Translations under genes and position numbers: made by a program | Shown: positions 1 through 18,301 of the stretch, piece after piece | Position numbering within the stretch: position 1 is the first letter of the stretch | Layout of the letters: every line of letters begins with the position of its first letter | NCBI RefSeq assembly: GCF_001039355.2 | Contig: NW_019776024.1 | Span: 259,724-287,276, forward strand | DNA length: 27,553 nt | DNA from: Lingula anatina | Lineage: Eukaryota > Brachiopoda > Lingulata > Lingulida > Lingulidae | Reading direction: 5' to 3' | Notes under the pieces: generated by a model | Told to the model about the DNA's origin: nothing | Database searches by the model: none | The model's input: the letters and a program-made list of their open reading frames with translations, nothing else

Positions 1-450
1 TTGTCGATTACTATTATTTTAAGGATTACTTTTCCAAATCAATATCTTAATATAGACCTGCTCATTGTGATTTTTACATTTCCTGATAGATTGTGTCTGT
101 AAAATAAATAGTGGCATCAGCGCCAATCCCATTTTTATATCACTCACCGTGATCGATCATACAGAGATTATCTCTTGTATACCATAACGACCAACCCCTC
201 ACGTAAGCTTCCTAGGAGTGAGCATGCTTACCGCGCGTCGGCTAGAATACGCACAATGGCTTTTTTGAGACTTAAGCTCTTGTTTGATTATTAAACTCCA
301 CCTGTCTCCCTCGGCTGACTGGTTACGTTTCACCTCCTTTTCGCATTCCCCCTTGCAATGTTGACCCCCGGCCGTATGACATTATTCTTATTTTCATTGT
401 GTTGTTTCAATTTCCAAAACCCGATACTGTACACATGCATTCTACTATGT

Positions 451-460
451 GTGACGTCAC
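451..460. promoter_or_regulatory. Isolated CRE palindrome GTGACGTCAC
   Basis: A perfect 10-bp palindrome contains the full cAMP-response element TGACGTCA (452-459), the consensus for CREB/ATF bZIP dimers. No gene start can be assigned next to it, so its function is unknown. It could be chance or belong to an unseen transcript. Confidence 0.3.
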
Positions 461-2233
461 GTCGCTATTCTGGGCGATTTCAAAACCATTAGTTTGTGGG
501 ATAAAAAGAATAACAGAAGCGATTGATCCAATTAGAAATGCCTTTCACGCTCTGTGTATCTAATTTTCGACAACCTTGCCCTATATTCCTCGTGTTTTGA
601 TACTGTAACAAACCCATTGCCGAAAGTGCATTATTTCTCATCACCAATATTGTATCGTGAAAATGAAAAGAAAAATGACTGCGTCGCGCTTCAGCCGAAG
701 CTTTTTTCAGTATGGGCATACCGTGTGCCTCATTGGTTCTAGTTATCGCAAACACTGGTTTCTAGCCTTTGTTATAATTATTCATTAAATTCAAAGCCTC
801 CAATAAGCAAAATATTCCAAAACAATAGTTAAAAGTCTGCGACAAGCTCAGCAGTTGAATAATACAGCTTAAATTTCTACCCTGGGAGTTGATATCGTTG
901 TGTCAGTACTGTTTAAATCACGGTGGCCTATGCCCCCTTTTCTCTGTGGCCTGTTTTCACACAGAAAATGTAAATTTGATCATCAGATTATCGGTCTGCG
1001 TCATTCTTTACTTAAATGAAGTGAGCATCAAACCCAACGTCAGAACTGTCTGATTTACTCTAATCCTTCTAAAATGAAGTTCATCGTATGGATAGATTAA
1101 GGGGACAACCCCGAAGTCGCGTGAAGATCTGAAATGTCAACACACACTGACATGCACGCCTCGGATCTCCTGGCGTGATGTGAAAATAACAATTTTGTGT
1201 TGGCAATCAGATAGTGATGCGAATATTGCATCTTTCTCGAACCCTATGTCACTGGTGCAATTAAATCCTCTTCTAACCTGTGAGAAGTCAATCGCTTGCT
1301 TTTGTGAGTTACTTCACAAAATTCTCGACTATGCTATTCAATTCCTCAACATATTAACAGGACCCTGAGAAATAAATTGATGGATGAAAGCAGGGAAGTT
1401 ACTAGAGCGACATAAAGAAGTGACCAGAATGTTAGGGAGATTACTCACACTTGAACCGTACCCCCAATGTGGAAAGTCAAGAAGTACACATGACAAAAGA
1501 TCAATTTTTCACATGCCAGCAATGTTTGCGGCAAGTGCCAGGTTTTCCTCGAAAAAATGAACTGATTTTACGCGAAAAATTACAGTTTCCACATCGGCTA
1601 TAAAAGTTTAGCAGTATTGTAAAATTTATTGGTAGCTATAGCATTAATGTCTCTGAGGTCGTCATTAATTTGCAACAAAACCCTTAGCTGAATATAGCGG
1701 ATTTATTATCGTAACCAGAAAACACGTGAACGAAACAACCGCTGTTTGAATTAAACAGAAACTTCCATCGCCTGTAATAACAATAATTATTGCAACTTTT
1801 ATGTGTTGCGTAATGCACTGAGCGTGTAATTGTGTACTTTTTCTTTAGCGTCATTGAACAAAATGGTCTCCTGTGCATGCTCAGCTGTCAATGCATCGAT
1901 CTAAATATTTCGCGGATATCAAAACATTCGCTTGTGACTTTTCTTCTTTCGTGATTAAACACGTAAGTCTGGAAAAATACTATGATACTTTAACGTGCTC
2001 CTCCATAATTACATCTGTCTGCAAAAAGTGTCATGGAACAAATAGACAATGTTCCCACCCAAGCAATTCTATTTTTACGTATCATGTTACCGGCGCAGAT
2101 GTAACAGAGATACTTTTAACCTAACGATTGGCCATGTATCTGAATTTCGTTTTCCTTTTCTATGAGTATTAACAAATGTTTGCATATTTCTACCATTGCC
2201 GATAGGAGTTATAAGTGCTTAATAATTGACGAC

Positions 2234-2747
2234 AGGGGCATCAATCCTTTACAGAAGTCTGAAGTCATTTGGTACGTAAATCCCACTTACTTAAATGTAA
2301 GCTTAGAATCGGAACGCGAGCTTTTGTCAGCTGATTGATTACTACACGAAATAATCAGCAATCAACAATCACGGGTCAAACTCAGTGCTAATTAAAGGTA
2401 GGGTATTTCAATCGTGTTCATATAACAGCATATCGATCAAACAACTAACTTTTAATGACTTACTGTGTCACTACTACTTTTATTATAACAGCGACATAAA
2501 GGCAATACTTTACTAAAATGGTTTGCAAAAATGTGTAAATAAAATTCAGACCCTGTCCAAATTTCCTTACTTCATATTTTACTATATACTTTATTTTCAA
2601 CTTTTTACTACTTTGTTATTTTTTCCCAAAATTCTTAATTTTTCCATAATATTAATCATTCGTTGTCTTTTTTAACGTTATTCGCGTCAGAGTCAACATC
2701 ATTATTATCATTATTACTTCAGACTTCTGTAAAGGATTGATGCCCCT
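2234..2747. mobile_element. Putative 514-bp MITE-like element with 32-bp terminal inverted repeats
   Basis: Positions 2234-2265 and 2716-2747 are perfect 32-bp inverted repeats beginning AGGGGCATCAATCC, separated by about 450 bp of AT-rich DNA with no open frame. The left arm is preceded by C, so that end reads CAGGGGC, which resembles the ends of many hAT-superfamily transposons; the right end lacks this base. No convincing 8-bp target-site duplication is visible, so either the flanks have decayed or this is another kind of inverted repeat. A non-autonomous DNA transposon is the best guess. Confidence 0.5.
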
Positions 2748-5700
2748 TAGAGAAAAATGTAAGCCAAGAAACCACCTTACCCGTTTCTGAAAACATTTAA
2801 AAGAACACACCTGTTTTGTAATAACATCTTTAAGAAAATAACTCTCTAACTCTGTGTTCTGCTCTATTTCGACTTAAAATGTTTTTATTCGTTGCATAAT
2901 AGTCATAAAAAGTATAAACACCACTTCTTATAGTGAACATATCTTTTGACGACGAAAAGAAATAAGCGCGGTCTATAGGTTATATTCAGGTCCAAAGAAC
3001 AGTATTTTTTATCATAGTCAAGGAGCAATTTAGATAAAAGGCCAAGAAAAAACTTGTAGCACGAGGTGTAAGGGGATACCGTGGGATTTCAGACACAATG
3101 ATAAACTTTGCCTCAGTCGGCGTGGGAGACCAGATTATTGTAGGTATACACCATTATCTTGTCCGTCTTGTCTGTTTACCCCAGTGATGGTGATAACAGT
3201 GATAGGCCTACCATACTTCCGTCACTATATCAAGCTCTAAAAACAAAATTCTCAAGTGTGTGAAATCTTGCAGTATACCTGTAATGTCTGATCATTCAAA
3301 AGGAAATAACAAAAAACAGTTAATCTTCTAGGCTGTGTATTTTAACATACCTGTGTCTCATGTTACATGGGTCGCTATCTTGAAATGATGAGCCATGGTG
3401 GCTTTGTGTGTCTTCCTTTTTTCTTCTGTGATGATCAAGTCAGACATCAGCTCGGGGCCATCTAGAATATATACCGTAACAGCGGTTCTTTTTATAAATC
3501 ACGACTTCAGTAATACATATACCTGTTACAGTAAGAATTCGTACCGCAGGTATATTGTCTTACGTTACTTGTTCCACACTATGAATGACCTCTAACTTTT
3601 CGAGTTAAATCGATCATGATTGGCTACCTTTTATCACCTAGTAACTGAGGGCTTCCGTAAACACACGCGCGGGCTGTCCTTTGCCCCTTTGAGCGAAAAC
3701 ACTACAAGGTAGTGCTAAAGATATAAGTGACATAAACAAGTAATTGACGGGGGCATGGAAAAGAGAAGAAAAGAAAATACAATCACTTAAAGGTGTTTTG
3801 TTAGAGATTTATCACCTCAAAATTCACGCCATTGTTTAAGAAAATAACTGATGGACCGGAAAAAGTTGTAAAATGAAGAATTACACAGCTAATACAATAA
3901 GCTGGATTGGCGGTAAAAATAAACTGCATGGATAGTTGGATTTGACCAAACTAAACATGTGATTTGTATCCGCTTACGTTGGCCTGGGGAGGTTCTTTGT
4001 GAAAGATATTTGTTCTATCAATAGACAAATTTGCTATATCGATTCAGATTTCATAAAGGTATGGACCCGAGAGCTTGCTCTCCGGATTTGGCTTATGCTC
4101 TCTTTGCTATAATTAAACTGCAAAAACATTGTTGGAAAGAGCTCACCGAGTTACCCATTTTACACTGCATCTTACCTGATGGTTGAGATTTTTGTAGAAA
4201 CTCATTGGAGCTTGTGAAACGGTACCTTATGACAACTATGAGTCAACATCTTTTGAGAAAGATTTCTAAATAACAATGATTGAATAGAATGTCATGTGTT
4301 AGTCTGTTTCTTTGCCCTTTGATCTCAGTGAGAGTTTACAGGTGGATCTATTTCGGTTGGAGTTTAGTAGATATTTGTTCTCAATCGTTCAAGAAATATT
4401 TTTTCCATAATAAGAAAGGATTAAATCACTTCTGTCCGCTATGAGATTGAAGCATCGTTTTCAGATCATGGTTAATGCTAATGGTTCGGTGCTACTGTTT
4501 GAACATCGGCAGAAGTCAATTCGAGCAACCGACTCCTAGCTACTTATTCTTCCAGCGTTAATATTATTTTCAGAAAGAAGTTAGCAAATACGTATGTCGA
4601 GAAGCGCATTCAAAAAATTAATCATTTTAATTCTTCTTGAATAAATAGAGAAAGTGACAGTATCTTTGACGATGAGGTGAGCAAATACCGAGGTTTAAAT
4701 GCGTTTTCATAGAATCACGCTTAGGGAGAATATCAGAAGGTAACTTTTATCAACGTTGTAATAATGTAAATACATCAGGGTCTATTTCTCATTACTTGTA
4801 GATGTAGACTTGCATAGTGCATAGTGTTAGGCACACTGTGTGAAGTTATGCAGCACTGCACAAGAACAGGTGAGCTGTCTCACAGTATCTAGTGTAATCC
4901 CAACCGACGACAACCCCCTACACGTCCACCTACACACACGCACCGAACGCGCAAATCGTATCCCGGGAGGACTTGAGATATACCATTAAATCTTCTGTGT
5001 AAATTTACAAATATAAAAGTGAGTGATTGATTTTCTTCATTAAAAAAAGGCACGCATCGCGTTAGTGTCCAAATGTATCAGCTCAGTTAGTTTCCAGCTG
5101 TATCTTTGGGAATCCCATGGTATGCACGCGTCATTTTTGCTGTCAATAACGCGAGGTCTGTGATAAATGGACTGTTGGGTGTGGAACCTGCTGTTAAATA
5201 TTACATACGTGGTTATCATACAGCAACGTGAACTACCCAACAAAATTCAGCTGATGGCGTGTATATGTCAAAGACATACATATAAAAGTACATCTGCTTT
5301 TAAGATTGAATGGAAGTAAGTGGTTCTCAAAGAATCACATTAACAATCGATTCCACCTGCAGTGAATAAATTTTGTTTCTCAAAACGGTTCTACTTTATA
5401 TCGTGAAAATAATGTATTTTTACGCTACATGTATGAACACTGGAACAAAATAAATCGATTCTTTTAAACAAACATATTATCCTCGTGACAGCCTAAAACT
5501 CTAAGCAATATGAGGCAGATTGGAATTGATTTTACTGATTAAGTCCTCATTTTACACAGTATCTGTAGCGCCTGTGATCACACTTTGCAGCAAGTGGCTA
5601 CAGCATACACTCCTTGGTTGGGCGAGTTGCGATTCCTTCCATTAATAGCCAGGCAGTGATGATCACCTCCCCATGTTCCTAAGATAAAAAATAATCATTA

Positions 5701-5907
5701 TCTCAGCTGGGTACTATAGTACATTAAAAATATAAAGACACACTTCTTCACAGATTACTTCTTTCCACCTCACGGTAAGCCGAATTCGAAATTATTGTCA
5801 CGTAATTGAGAAAAGATGCAACCGGTTATTTTTACATTTATAATTGTAAGTGAAATTAGATGTCGCACCCAGTGAATATTTATTGATACTCGCAAAAAGC
5901 ATTATCA

Positions 5908-5971
5908 ACGTGCATATGTTGTAATAAATGAACATTTACATTTTGTAATATATGAACAATCATATGCACGT
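5908..5971. repeat. Inverted repeat ACGTGCATATG with internal direct repeats
   Basis: Perfect 11-bp arms at 5908-5918 and 5961-5971 flank a 42-nt spacer, so the segment could form a hairpin. The spacer contains two near-identical direct copies of TGTAATAWATGAACAWT. It lies about 170-230 bp upstream of the CRE cluster of the small secreted-protein gene, so it may be a regulatory element or a small decayed repeat. Confidence 0.4.
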
Positions 5972-6137
5972 CAGTCGCTGAGCTTGTTTCACTTAATTAC
6001 CGTTAACTTTTTGGTATTTTCTTTCTTCTCAGTTTTCTTGTTCATTCATTTTTTTATTTAAAAACAAATGTTCTTGTGTGTTTTGAGTGTGTTTTCCGAG
6101 TTCATCTGTTCAGAAGCCCGAAGTGTCTGAAGCGATC

Positions 6138-6193
6138 TGACGTCATGACGTCTTGGTTGTACCCTGCTGTGACATCATAAACCCATGACGTCA
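6138..6193 (+). promoter_or_regulatory. Cluster of four CRE/ATF sites upstream of small secreted-protein gene
   Basis: Two perfect TGACGTCA octamers (6138-6145, 6186-6193) and two one-mismatch copies, TGACGTCT (6146-6153) and TGACATCA (6170-6177), lie within 56 bp, ending 79 bp before the proposed ATG at 6272. TGACGTCA is the full CRE bound by CREB/ATF family bZIP proteins. The sites start at offsets 0, 8, 32 and 48. No clear TATA box is visible. The position fits a proximal promoter and suggests cAMP- or stress-responsive transcription; that regulation is inferred. Confidence 0.6.
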
Positions 6194-6271
6194 TTATCTT
6201 GACTACATAGTGTTTTGCATACATAATTGTTTGCGAGTAGACAGGCAAAAGTATTGGCGAATTTGTGGACA

Positions 6272-7600
6272 ATGTTTGTTCTTTCTTACCTAGTGTTTTT
6301 TGCAGTTCAGTGCTGCAGTGACTTCATCAAGCAGCGGGGCGTTGCTGCTAAGGTAAAACGCATTTTCTCAGTAGATAATACAGTAAAAATTAACACATGT
6401 ATGTCGGATCCGGAAAAGGTGAGAAAGAAAGTGATTGTTGATTTATCCCCTTAATCATATTCGATCTTGAGAAAAAGCCCAAAATTCACATTTCTACGAT
6501 CAACTTTTACCAAATCATTGTATTACATCTTATTTTTCCATTTATCTTTTCAGACGGGCGATGCAATTGAAGATATAAGGTAAGCTACTTAATTTAGTCA
6601 GTTTATTTCACATTAATTAACGATATTAAAATGTATTATATTAACACATTTGTATGGTCTATGTTACAAGTGATCCAATTTACTAACCACCAATGGTATG
6701 AAATTCATTGTTGAGTCAATCATTTTTATCAAACTTAACATAACAGTGTTCAAAACAGAAAATAAAGTAGCGTCATTTACTTTATTTCATGCATAGCATG
6801 CCTAGGAAATTTTACTTCACTGATGTGGAGAAATTAGACTATGCTGAGCAAACCAAAGACCCAAGAGAGTTCTTTGACGTAGTCACTAACTTGGATATTT
6901 CTGGGATAGAGCTGTGGGAAATAATAGAGGACCGCATAAAGAGGGCCAAAATGGAGGGGGTAAAAGATTTAATTAGACTACTAATGAATTCATGATTGCA
7001 ATTTTTTGTGGTTCATTTGGAGCAAGACAAATAAAATCAATGAAGTTTTTAAAATCTTTTTTTTTTTTTTTTGTGTAGATACTTAATAAGTCTTGGACAA
7101 AATAGTCCATTATTATGTTTTCTTTTCTAATACACATTTGACTGACAATGTCTACTTTCTTTTGCATATTGTAACATTGTGTGGGGTGTTTACTTCATAA
7201 AATACATTTACTTAGACAATGATCACTTTTTGAAAATAGTTCACAATTATGTTTATAACTTTCAGGATGAAGATTTTGCAACAGAGCTTGGGATATTGGT
7301 TGAGTAAGTACATCTATAGTGAAACTGATGTATGGGAATAGTTATGTATAATATGCAAGAAAAAATTATGACATCTTAGATATGAGAAACATTGTTTACG
7401 GTGCATGCAGTGTGACCTTTTGTTCAGAATGCAGATACATAGAAATTCTGATTTTTTAATATTTGAGTTCCTTCAACTTCTTGGTTCCTTTCATCAAAAT
7501 ATTTTACTTATGCACCTTCTCTTTCAGCTCTGCTGGCTTACAGCTGACTATGCCCTACCAGTGGTTTTTGTGGCACTGCCAGGATGGGGAACAGGGTTAA
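6272..7600 (+). CDS. Small secreted protein of unknown family, spliced, two possible C-termini
   Basis: Proposed exons are 6272-6352, 6554-6579, 6797-6959, 7266-7303 and 7528-7600, all GT-AG with matching phases, giving 126 residues. If exon 3 is not spliced at the GTAAAA donor (6960), the frame runs to TGA at 6993-6995 and gives 101 residues. The product starts MFVLSYLVFFAVQCCS, a good signal peptide with likely cleavage after residue 16, so a secreted product is expected. The middle is charged and probably helical (DISGIELWEIIEDRIKRAK). The long form ends with an aromatic WFLWHC segment, the short form with RLLMNS. I recognise no family and see no clear dibasic-amidation cassette. An ATG inside the first exon fixes the start, since the frame upstream lacks another. 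A CRE cluster lies just upstream, as in many peptide-hormone genes, so a regulated peptide precursor is possible but unproven. Confidence 0.5.
7030..7072 (+). promoter_or_regulatory. Candidate poly(A) site for the short isoform
   Basis: AATAAA at 7030-7035 lies 35 bp after the TGA at 6993-6995 and is followed by a T16 run (7057-7072) and GTGT. A hexamer followed by a U/GU-rich element is the usual animal cleavage and polyadenylation context. It would end a transcript that keeps the third intron unspliced. Confidence 0.45.
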
Positions 7601-7630
7601 ATCCCTGAACATATCTACATACACTGAAGA

Positions 7631-7856
7631 TGGGGAAAATTGAACTATTTATCTACTTGACACTTTCTTATTACTTAAAAATATCTATAAAATATCTGTT
7701 GTTTCCTTCTCTCTATATATACTGTATATACTGTGACTGAATAGTCAAGTGGAGAAAACTAAACTATTTATCTACTTAACATTTTCTTATTACTTACAAA
7801 TATCCATAAAATATCTGTTGTTTCTCTCTGTATATATACTGTGACTGAATATTCAA
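7631..7856. repeat. Diverged tandem duplication, two copies of about 110-119 bp
   Basis: Copy 1 (7631-7749) and copy 2 (7750-7856) share long blocks such as AACTATTTATCTACTT, TTTCTTATTACTTA and AAAATATCTGTTGTTTC, and both end in GTGACTGAATA. Copy 1 has about 11 extra bases in its TATACTG repeat. The pair lies between the 3' ends of two convergent genes. No coding potential is apparent. Confidence 0.85.
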
Positions 7857-8197
7857 ATCAAAATATAAATGTACATATTTTTGTTTCCTTTGTAACGAAT
7901 AACAGTATTATGAAGTCAGATTTTGTTTGTGATTTTCTTTTTTCCATCAATTTTAGTTTCATTTTGGCATTTAAATATAAGAAAAATATCATAGCATCAG
8001 TTTTTCAAGAACAGTCAAGTAAATGCATAAATTGGCTGCATTGGGTATGGTAATGACTCCACCTTTCCAATTTCCAAGTCCACATGTTAGTTTAGAATCC
8101 AGTAAGATTTGTGGTTTTCTCAAAAGGGACTAAGGTTGGTGGCTCAGTTGGTAGGTCTGTTTTAAAATAGCTAAGAATGCGCAGGAGATTTTAAAAT

Positions 8198-14924
<6,727 letters not shown>

Positions 14925-17125
14925 CCTTTAACTTCAATAATCACTTCCCAGGCTGCTTCTATAAAAACGTCAGACCAAATTATCTAAAATAATCATTTTT
15001 TGAAGTGTTCTACAATTTTGATATAACAGACAAAATGTTAGTTGTAAATGTTTTATCAATCATCGACTTCTTTTGTGGGAAGCATTTACATTTACACACA
15101 ACGAATGAAAAAAGAAATATGGGCGCCTTCAAACAAAATTATCAATACTTTACAACTTATTGAAGAAATTGTGGTATAAGCTTAATGCATTTCTTACTCA
15201 CCATACCTGCCTTCAGTGTGATAATAGTGCACTTGGGATATCTTATCAGGTCCAAGCACAGTTGACAAGGGTTAAAGCTGGGACACAGTTGTGTAAGCAA
15301 TTTCATGGCAGCTGCACTCATGACAGTATATTTCTCATCACCCCGGCCCCAATAATTTTAATCGAAATTCCAAGAGAACTAGATAGTAATTCATGTATGT
15401 TCCAACACTTTTGACAGCATACTTTCTACCAGTGTTTAAATCAAATCGTCAGCTAGACATTTCTCCTGGCCATCTACATTTATAATTTTTCTCAATATAG
15501 AATGTGTAAAAGTCACTTTATAACACCAAGATGTTGATTCAAAGCAGGTATTTATTTCACTGTTTTTCAGTTAAACCTACAATTAGTCATTTAATTTGTA
15601 AGCGTTCACATTTTTATAAATTTGTTTTCACCTCAAAATTAATTGTCTCAACAAAGCTGGTTTATTTCCTAAACCATTAAAAAAAGAAAATTGTTTTGCA
15701 TTAAAAATTACTTTTTGTTTAACCCAAAAAGAGAACAATCTCAGGGCATGCTTTTCTTTGCACAAATATTGTCATACATATATAACTTATAGGAAATAAT
15801 CCAATACCTGTTATAATATCTAAAAGTTCCATCCTATAGACAAACCAGTACAATATTTGGGAATAAAGGTAATACTATTCTTTTCTTAAAATTATTGCTT
15901 GCAGTGTTCTTTACGTTACAAAAAACATGCTTCTACACATTACTGAGTGAAAGTATTTTTTCCATGATAATAATTCAATTTTTTTAATATTTGTCACCAT
16001 ATCTATATAATTTTTTGTAACAATTTCCAAGATAAATTCTATTATTATCATAACATGTAAAACAGCCAAATACATCAGTACATTATCTGCAAACTTAATT
16101 TAAAAATTACAAGTTATTTCACCATTCAAAAAAAAATCAATTTTCACAAACAAAACAAAATTAACCACTTTGTTAACTTAAACACATCAAGTATAATTTC
16201 TTTTAACAGTTACCAACATCATAAGTTCATGTACTTATTTCAAACATAAATGGATATGTTTATTCTATATGTAGTGAATACAGTAAAACCAAATACTAAA
16301 ATACAGATTACTAAAATTATACCGATTCAAACAAATTTCAAGCAGTAACAAACACTTATTTTGAATTATATTTTACGTCAATTTAACTATTAGTCTAAAT
16401 GATTCCAAAACTAAAGCAAATACAATTGTTGTAGTAAAATTTCACTTCATTCTTGACAGACTAACCTTACTAAAGAAATGTTTATACACTGGATATTCAG
16501 AGATTCTGATACAATCTCAGGGCAGGCAACAATTCTTAGACCCTGCTTATTCATATTGAAGATATGCACTGTTCAAATCTTTGTCATCAAAAGAAAAATA
16601 AAAAAACACAAAATAAAGAAATTAAAACAAGATAAAAGAGATGCGTATGTTAGGATTTACAATTTCCATATCTTACCGCCAGATCTAGACCAACACAAAG
16701 AGCCTAGAAGGCTAGACGACAAGTCCAGACATGTGCTTAACATCACTTCCTAAACACCTAAGCATGACATGACCACCGTCAGATCATGAGCCTAGCAACT
16801 GTGACATGGCAGGATGACCTTGACAACTGTGAAATGCCAGGACCTTTTGATAGGAGGTGTCCATCACATTTCTACAAAGGGTCTGAATTAACACTATAAA
16901 CACTCTATCAATTATCCTAGACAAAAATCAATTCCTGCATGTCTGATTCTGATGAAAACCTTATCAATGTAACCCTTTGGGTACACCATACATTATCCAC
17001 TACACTAAAACCATTTGTAAAGGCACCCTGGCTCACAACGAAAAGATTCCAATGCACCCATTCTAAAGGGTACACATCTTACAACTGCACGTCACATCTA
17101 TTTTAACCATCCTTATTTTAGCCTG

Positions 17126-17141
17126 CCCCCCCCCCCGAAAA

Positions 17142-17188
<47 letters not shown>

Positions 17189-17189
17189 A
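17126..17189. repeat. (C)11 run and (AAAT)n microsatellite
   Basis: Eleven C residues (17126-17136) and a G are followed by about 13 AAAT units up to 17189. No gene overlaps it. Confidence 0.95.
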
Positions 17190-17665
17190 GGGCCAAATTG
17201 ACAGCTATCTAGCACCTGCAAAAATTTATCTTAAAACTAAAATCAACCACTGCTGTCATCCAAGTATAAATATCAATTACATCATCTTCCCTGTGCAATT
17301 GTTTTATTTCTTTTTAAATTTTTTTTCCAATTTTTTTTTATGAAAATATCGTGAATCAGACAAGTTTAAGAAATTACCCCCTCCCCTCCTTAGTCCCTGG
17401 CCACAAGTCTCTGTGGCTAAAAAAATAAAAACTTTACCTTACTGGGCCAAAGGCCTACTTAATAATTTTGCTCTAAAGAATAACAAAGGCTGAACTTGTT
17501 TGCAGAAGATGACCACCATCACAAAAATTAAAGGAACTTAACTATCAATATCATTAATTTTTTTTTTAATATCAAAGTGAACAAGTATTAATCTCCTGTC
17601 TAAAAGGAATCAAACACTAAGTCAAGCTTTGCCAATATTCCATCTCTTAAAGTTTTGTTCTGGTT

Positions 17666-17700
17666 GGTTTTAGCAAGGAGTTATAACTCCTTGGTTTTAG
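17666..17700. repeat. 20-bp perfect palindrome flanked by GGTTTTAG direct repeats
   Basis: CAAGGAGTTATAACTCCTTG (17674-17693) equals its own reverse complement. The octamer GGTTTTAG occurs directly on both sides (17666-17673 and 17693-17700), sharing one base with the palindrome. An 8-bp direct repeat around a palindrome looks like a target-site duplication around a tiny foldback or excision remnant; a chance origin is also possible. Confidence 0.5.
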
Positions 17701-18219
17701 GCAGAGTCCTTAAACAACTAGAGCTGCAGGCCCAAATGACCGGTGGAAAACAATAATTTCTAACATAATGCAGATTAATTAATATCTTAAAAAACACATT
17801 TTCTCCAAAGTCTGAACAAAATAAGTCTGGTCTAATTTTTGCATCCAGATCCCACTGCAAATACAAAGACAAAAATATAGGTGTAAAATGTGTGTACATG
17901 TATGCAGTTGTTTGCACTTGGCTGGCACCATCGCAGGCATGTGTGACTCATTTGCATGAGCATTGACATGCATGTCTCTATGGGTGCCTTTTTACGAATA
18001 AGATCCAAGCTTATAGCATATGTCTTAACACGATAACTGTGTGCATACATTGTAGACAGCATATTAAATAAATGTCTGACTTCACACTTATCATGAATAT
18101 AACCGTCTCCTATATAACACTTCAATAAACTCACTCATCCTTCCTGGAACACTCAACACCATCACTCAAGCATGACCATGCAACAATATTACTTAAAAGG
18201 AAAGAGTCCGATTTTAATT

Positions 18220-18224
<5 letters not shown>

Positions 18225-18279
<55 letters not shown>

Positions 18280-18301
18280 TGCACACACACACACACACAC
18301 A
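18225..18301. repeat. (TC)17(AC)n compound microsatellite
   Basis: A TC array (18225-18258) passes directly into a CA array (18258-18279), with one TG interruption and further CA units to 18301. It gives spurious open frames (LSLSLS/THTHTH) and has no coding meaning. Confidence 0.95.

Larger units (their letters stand above)
1..6137. other. Intergenic region, no supportable gene
   Basis: I read both strands and found no exon chain with coding character and matching splice phases. All open frames are short and unlike any family I know. The longest stop-free stretch noticed (about 3034-3240, plus) has no early start codon. The region does contain a CRE palindrome near 452, a 514-bp inverted-repeat-bounded element at 2234-2747 and a hairpin-forming repeat at 5908-5971, listed separately. 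Long first introns or regulatory DNA of an unseen gene cannot be excluded. Confidence 0.5.

Noticed and set aside
3034-3240. 69-codon stop-free frame on the plus strand with several Cys
   Set aside because: It has no early ATG and no convincing splice pair, and the translation resembles no family I know. Its length is compatible with chance.
8140-8151. TGGCTCAGTTGG, a perfect tRNA A-box match, near the GH10 3' end
   Set aside because: No B box or cloverleaf follows within 80 bp. At most it is a decayed tRNA-derived SINE head, too little to annotate.
17681-18134. Minus-strand frames of 78-100 residues
   Set aside because: They overlap one another in different frames, have no family resemblance and no matching splice signals.
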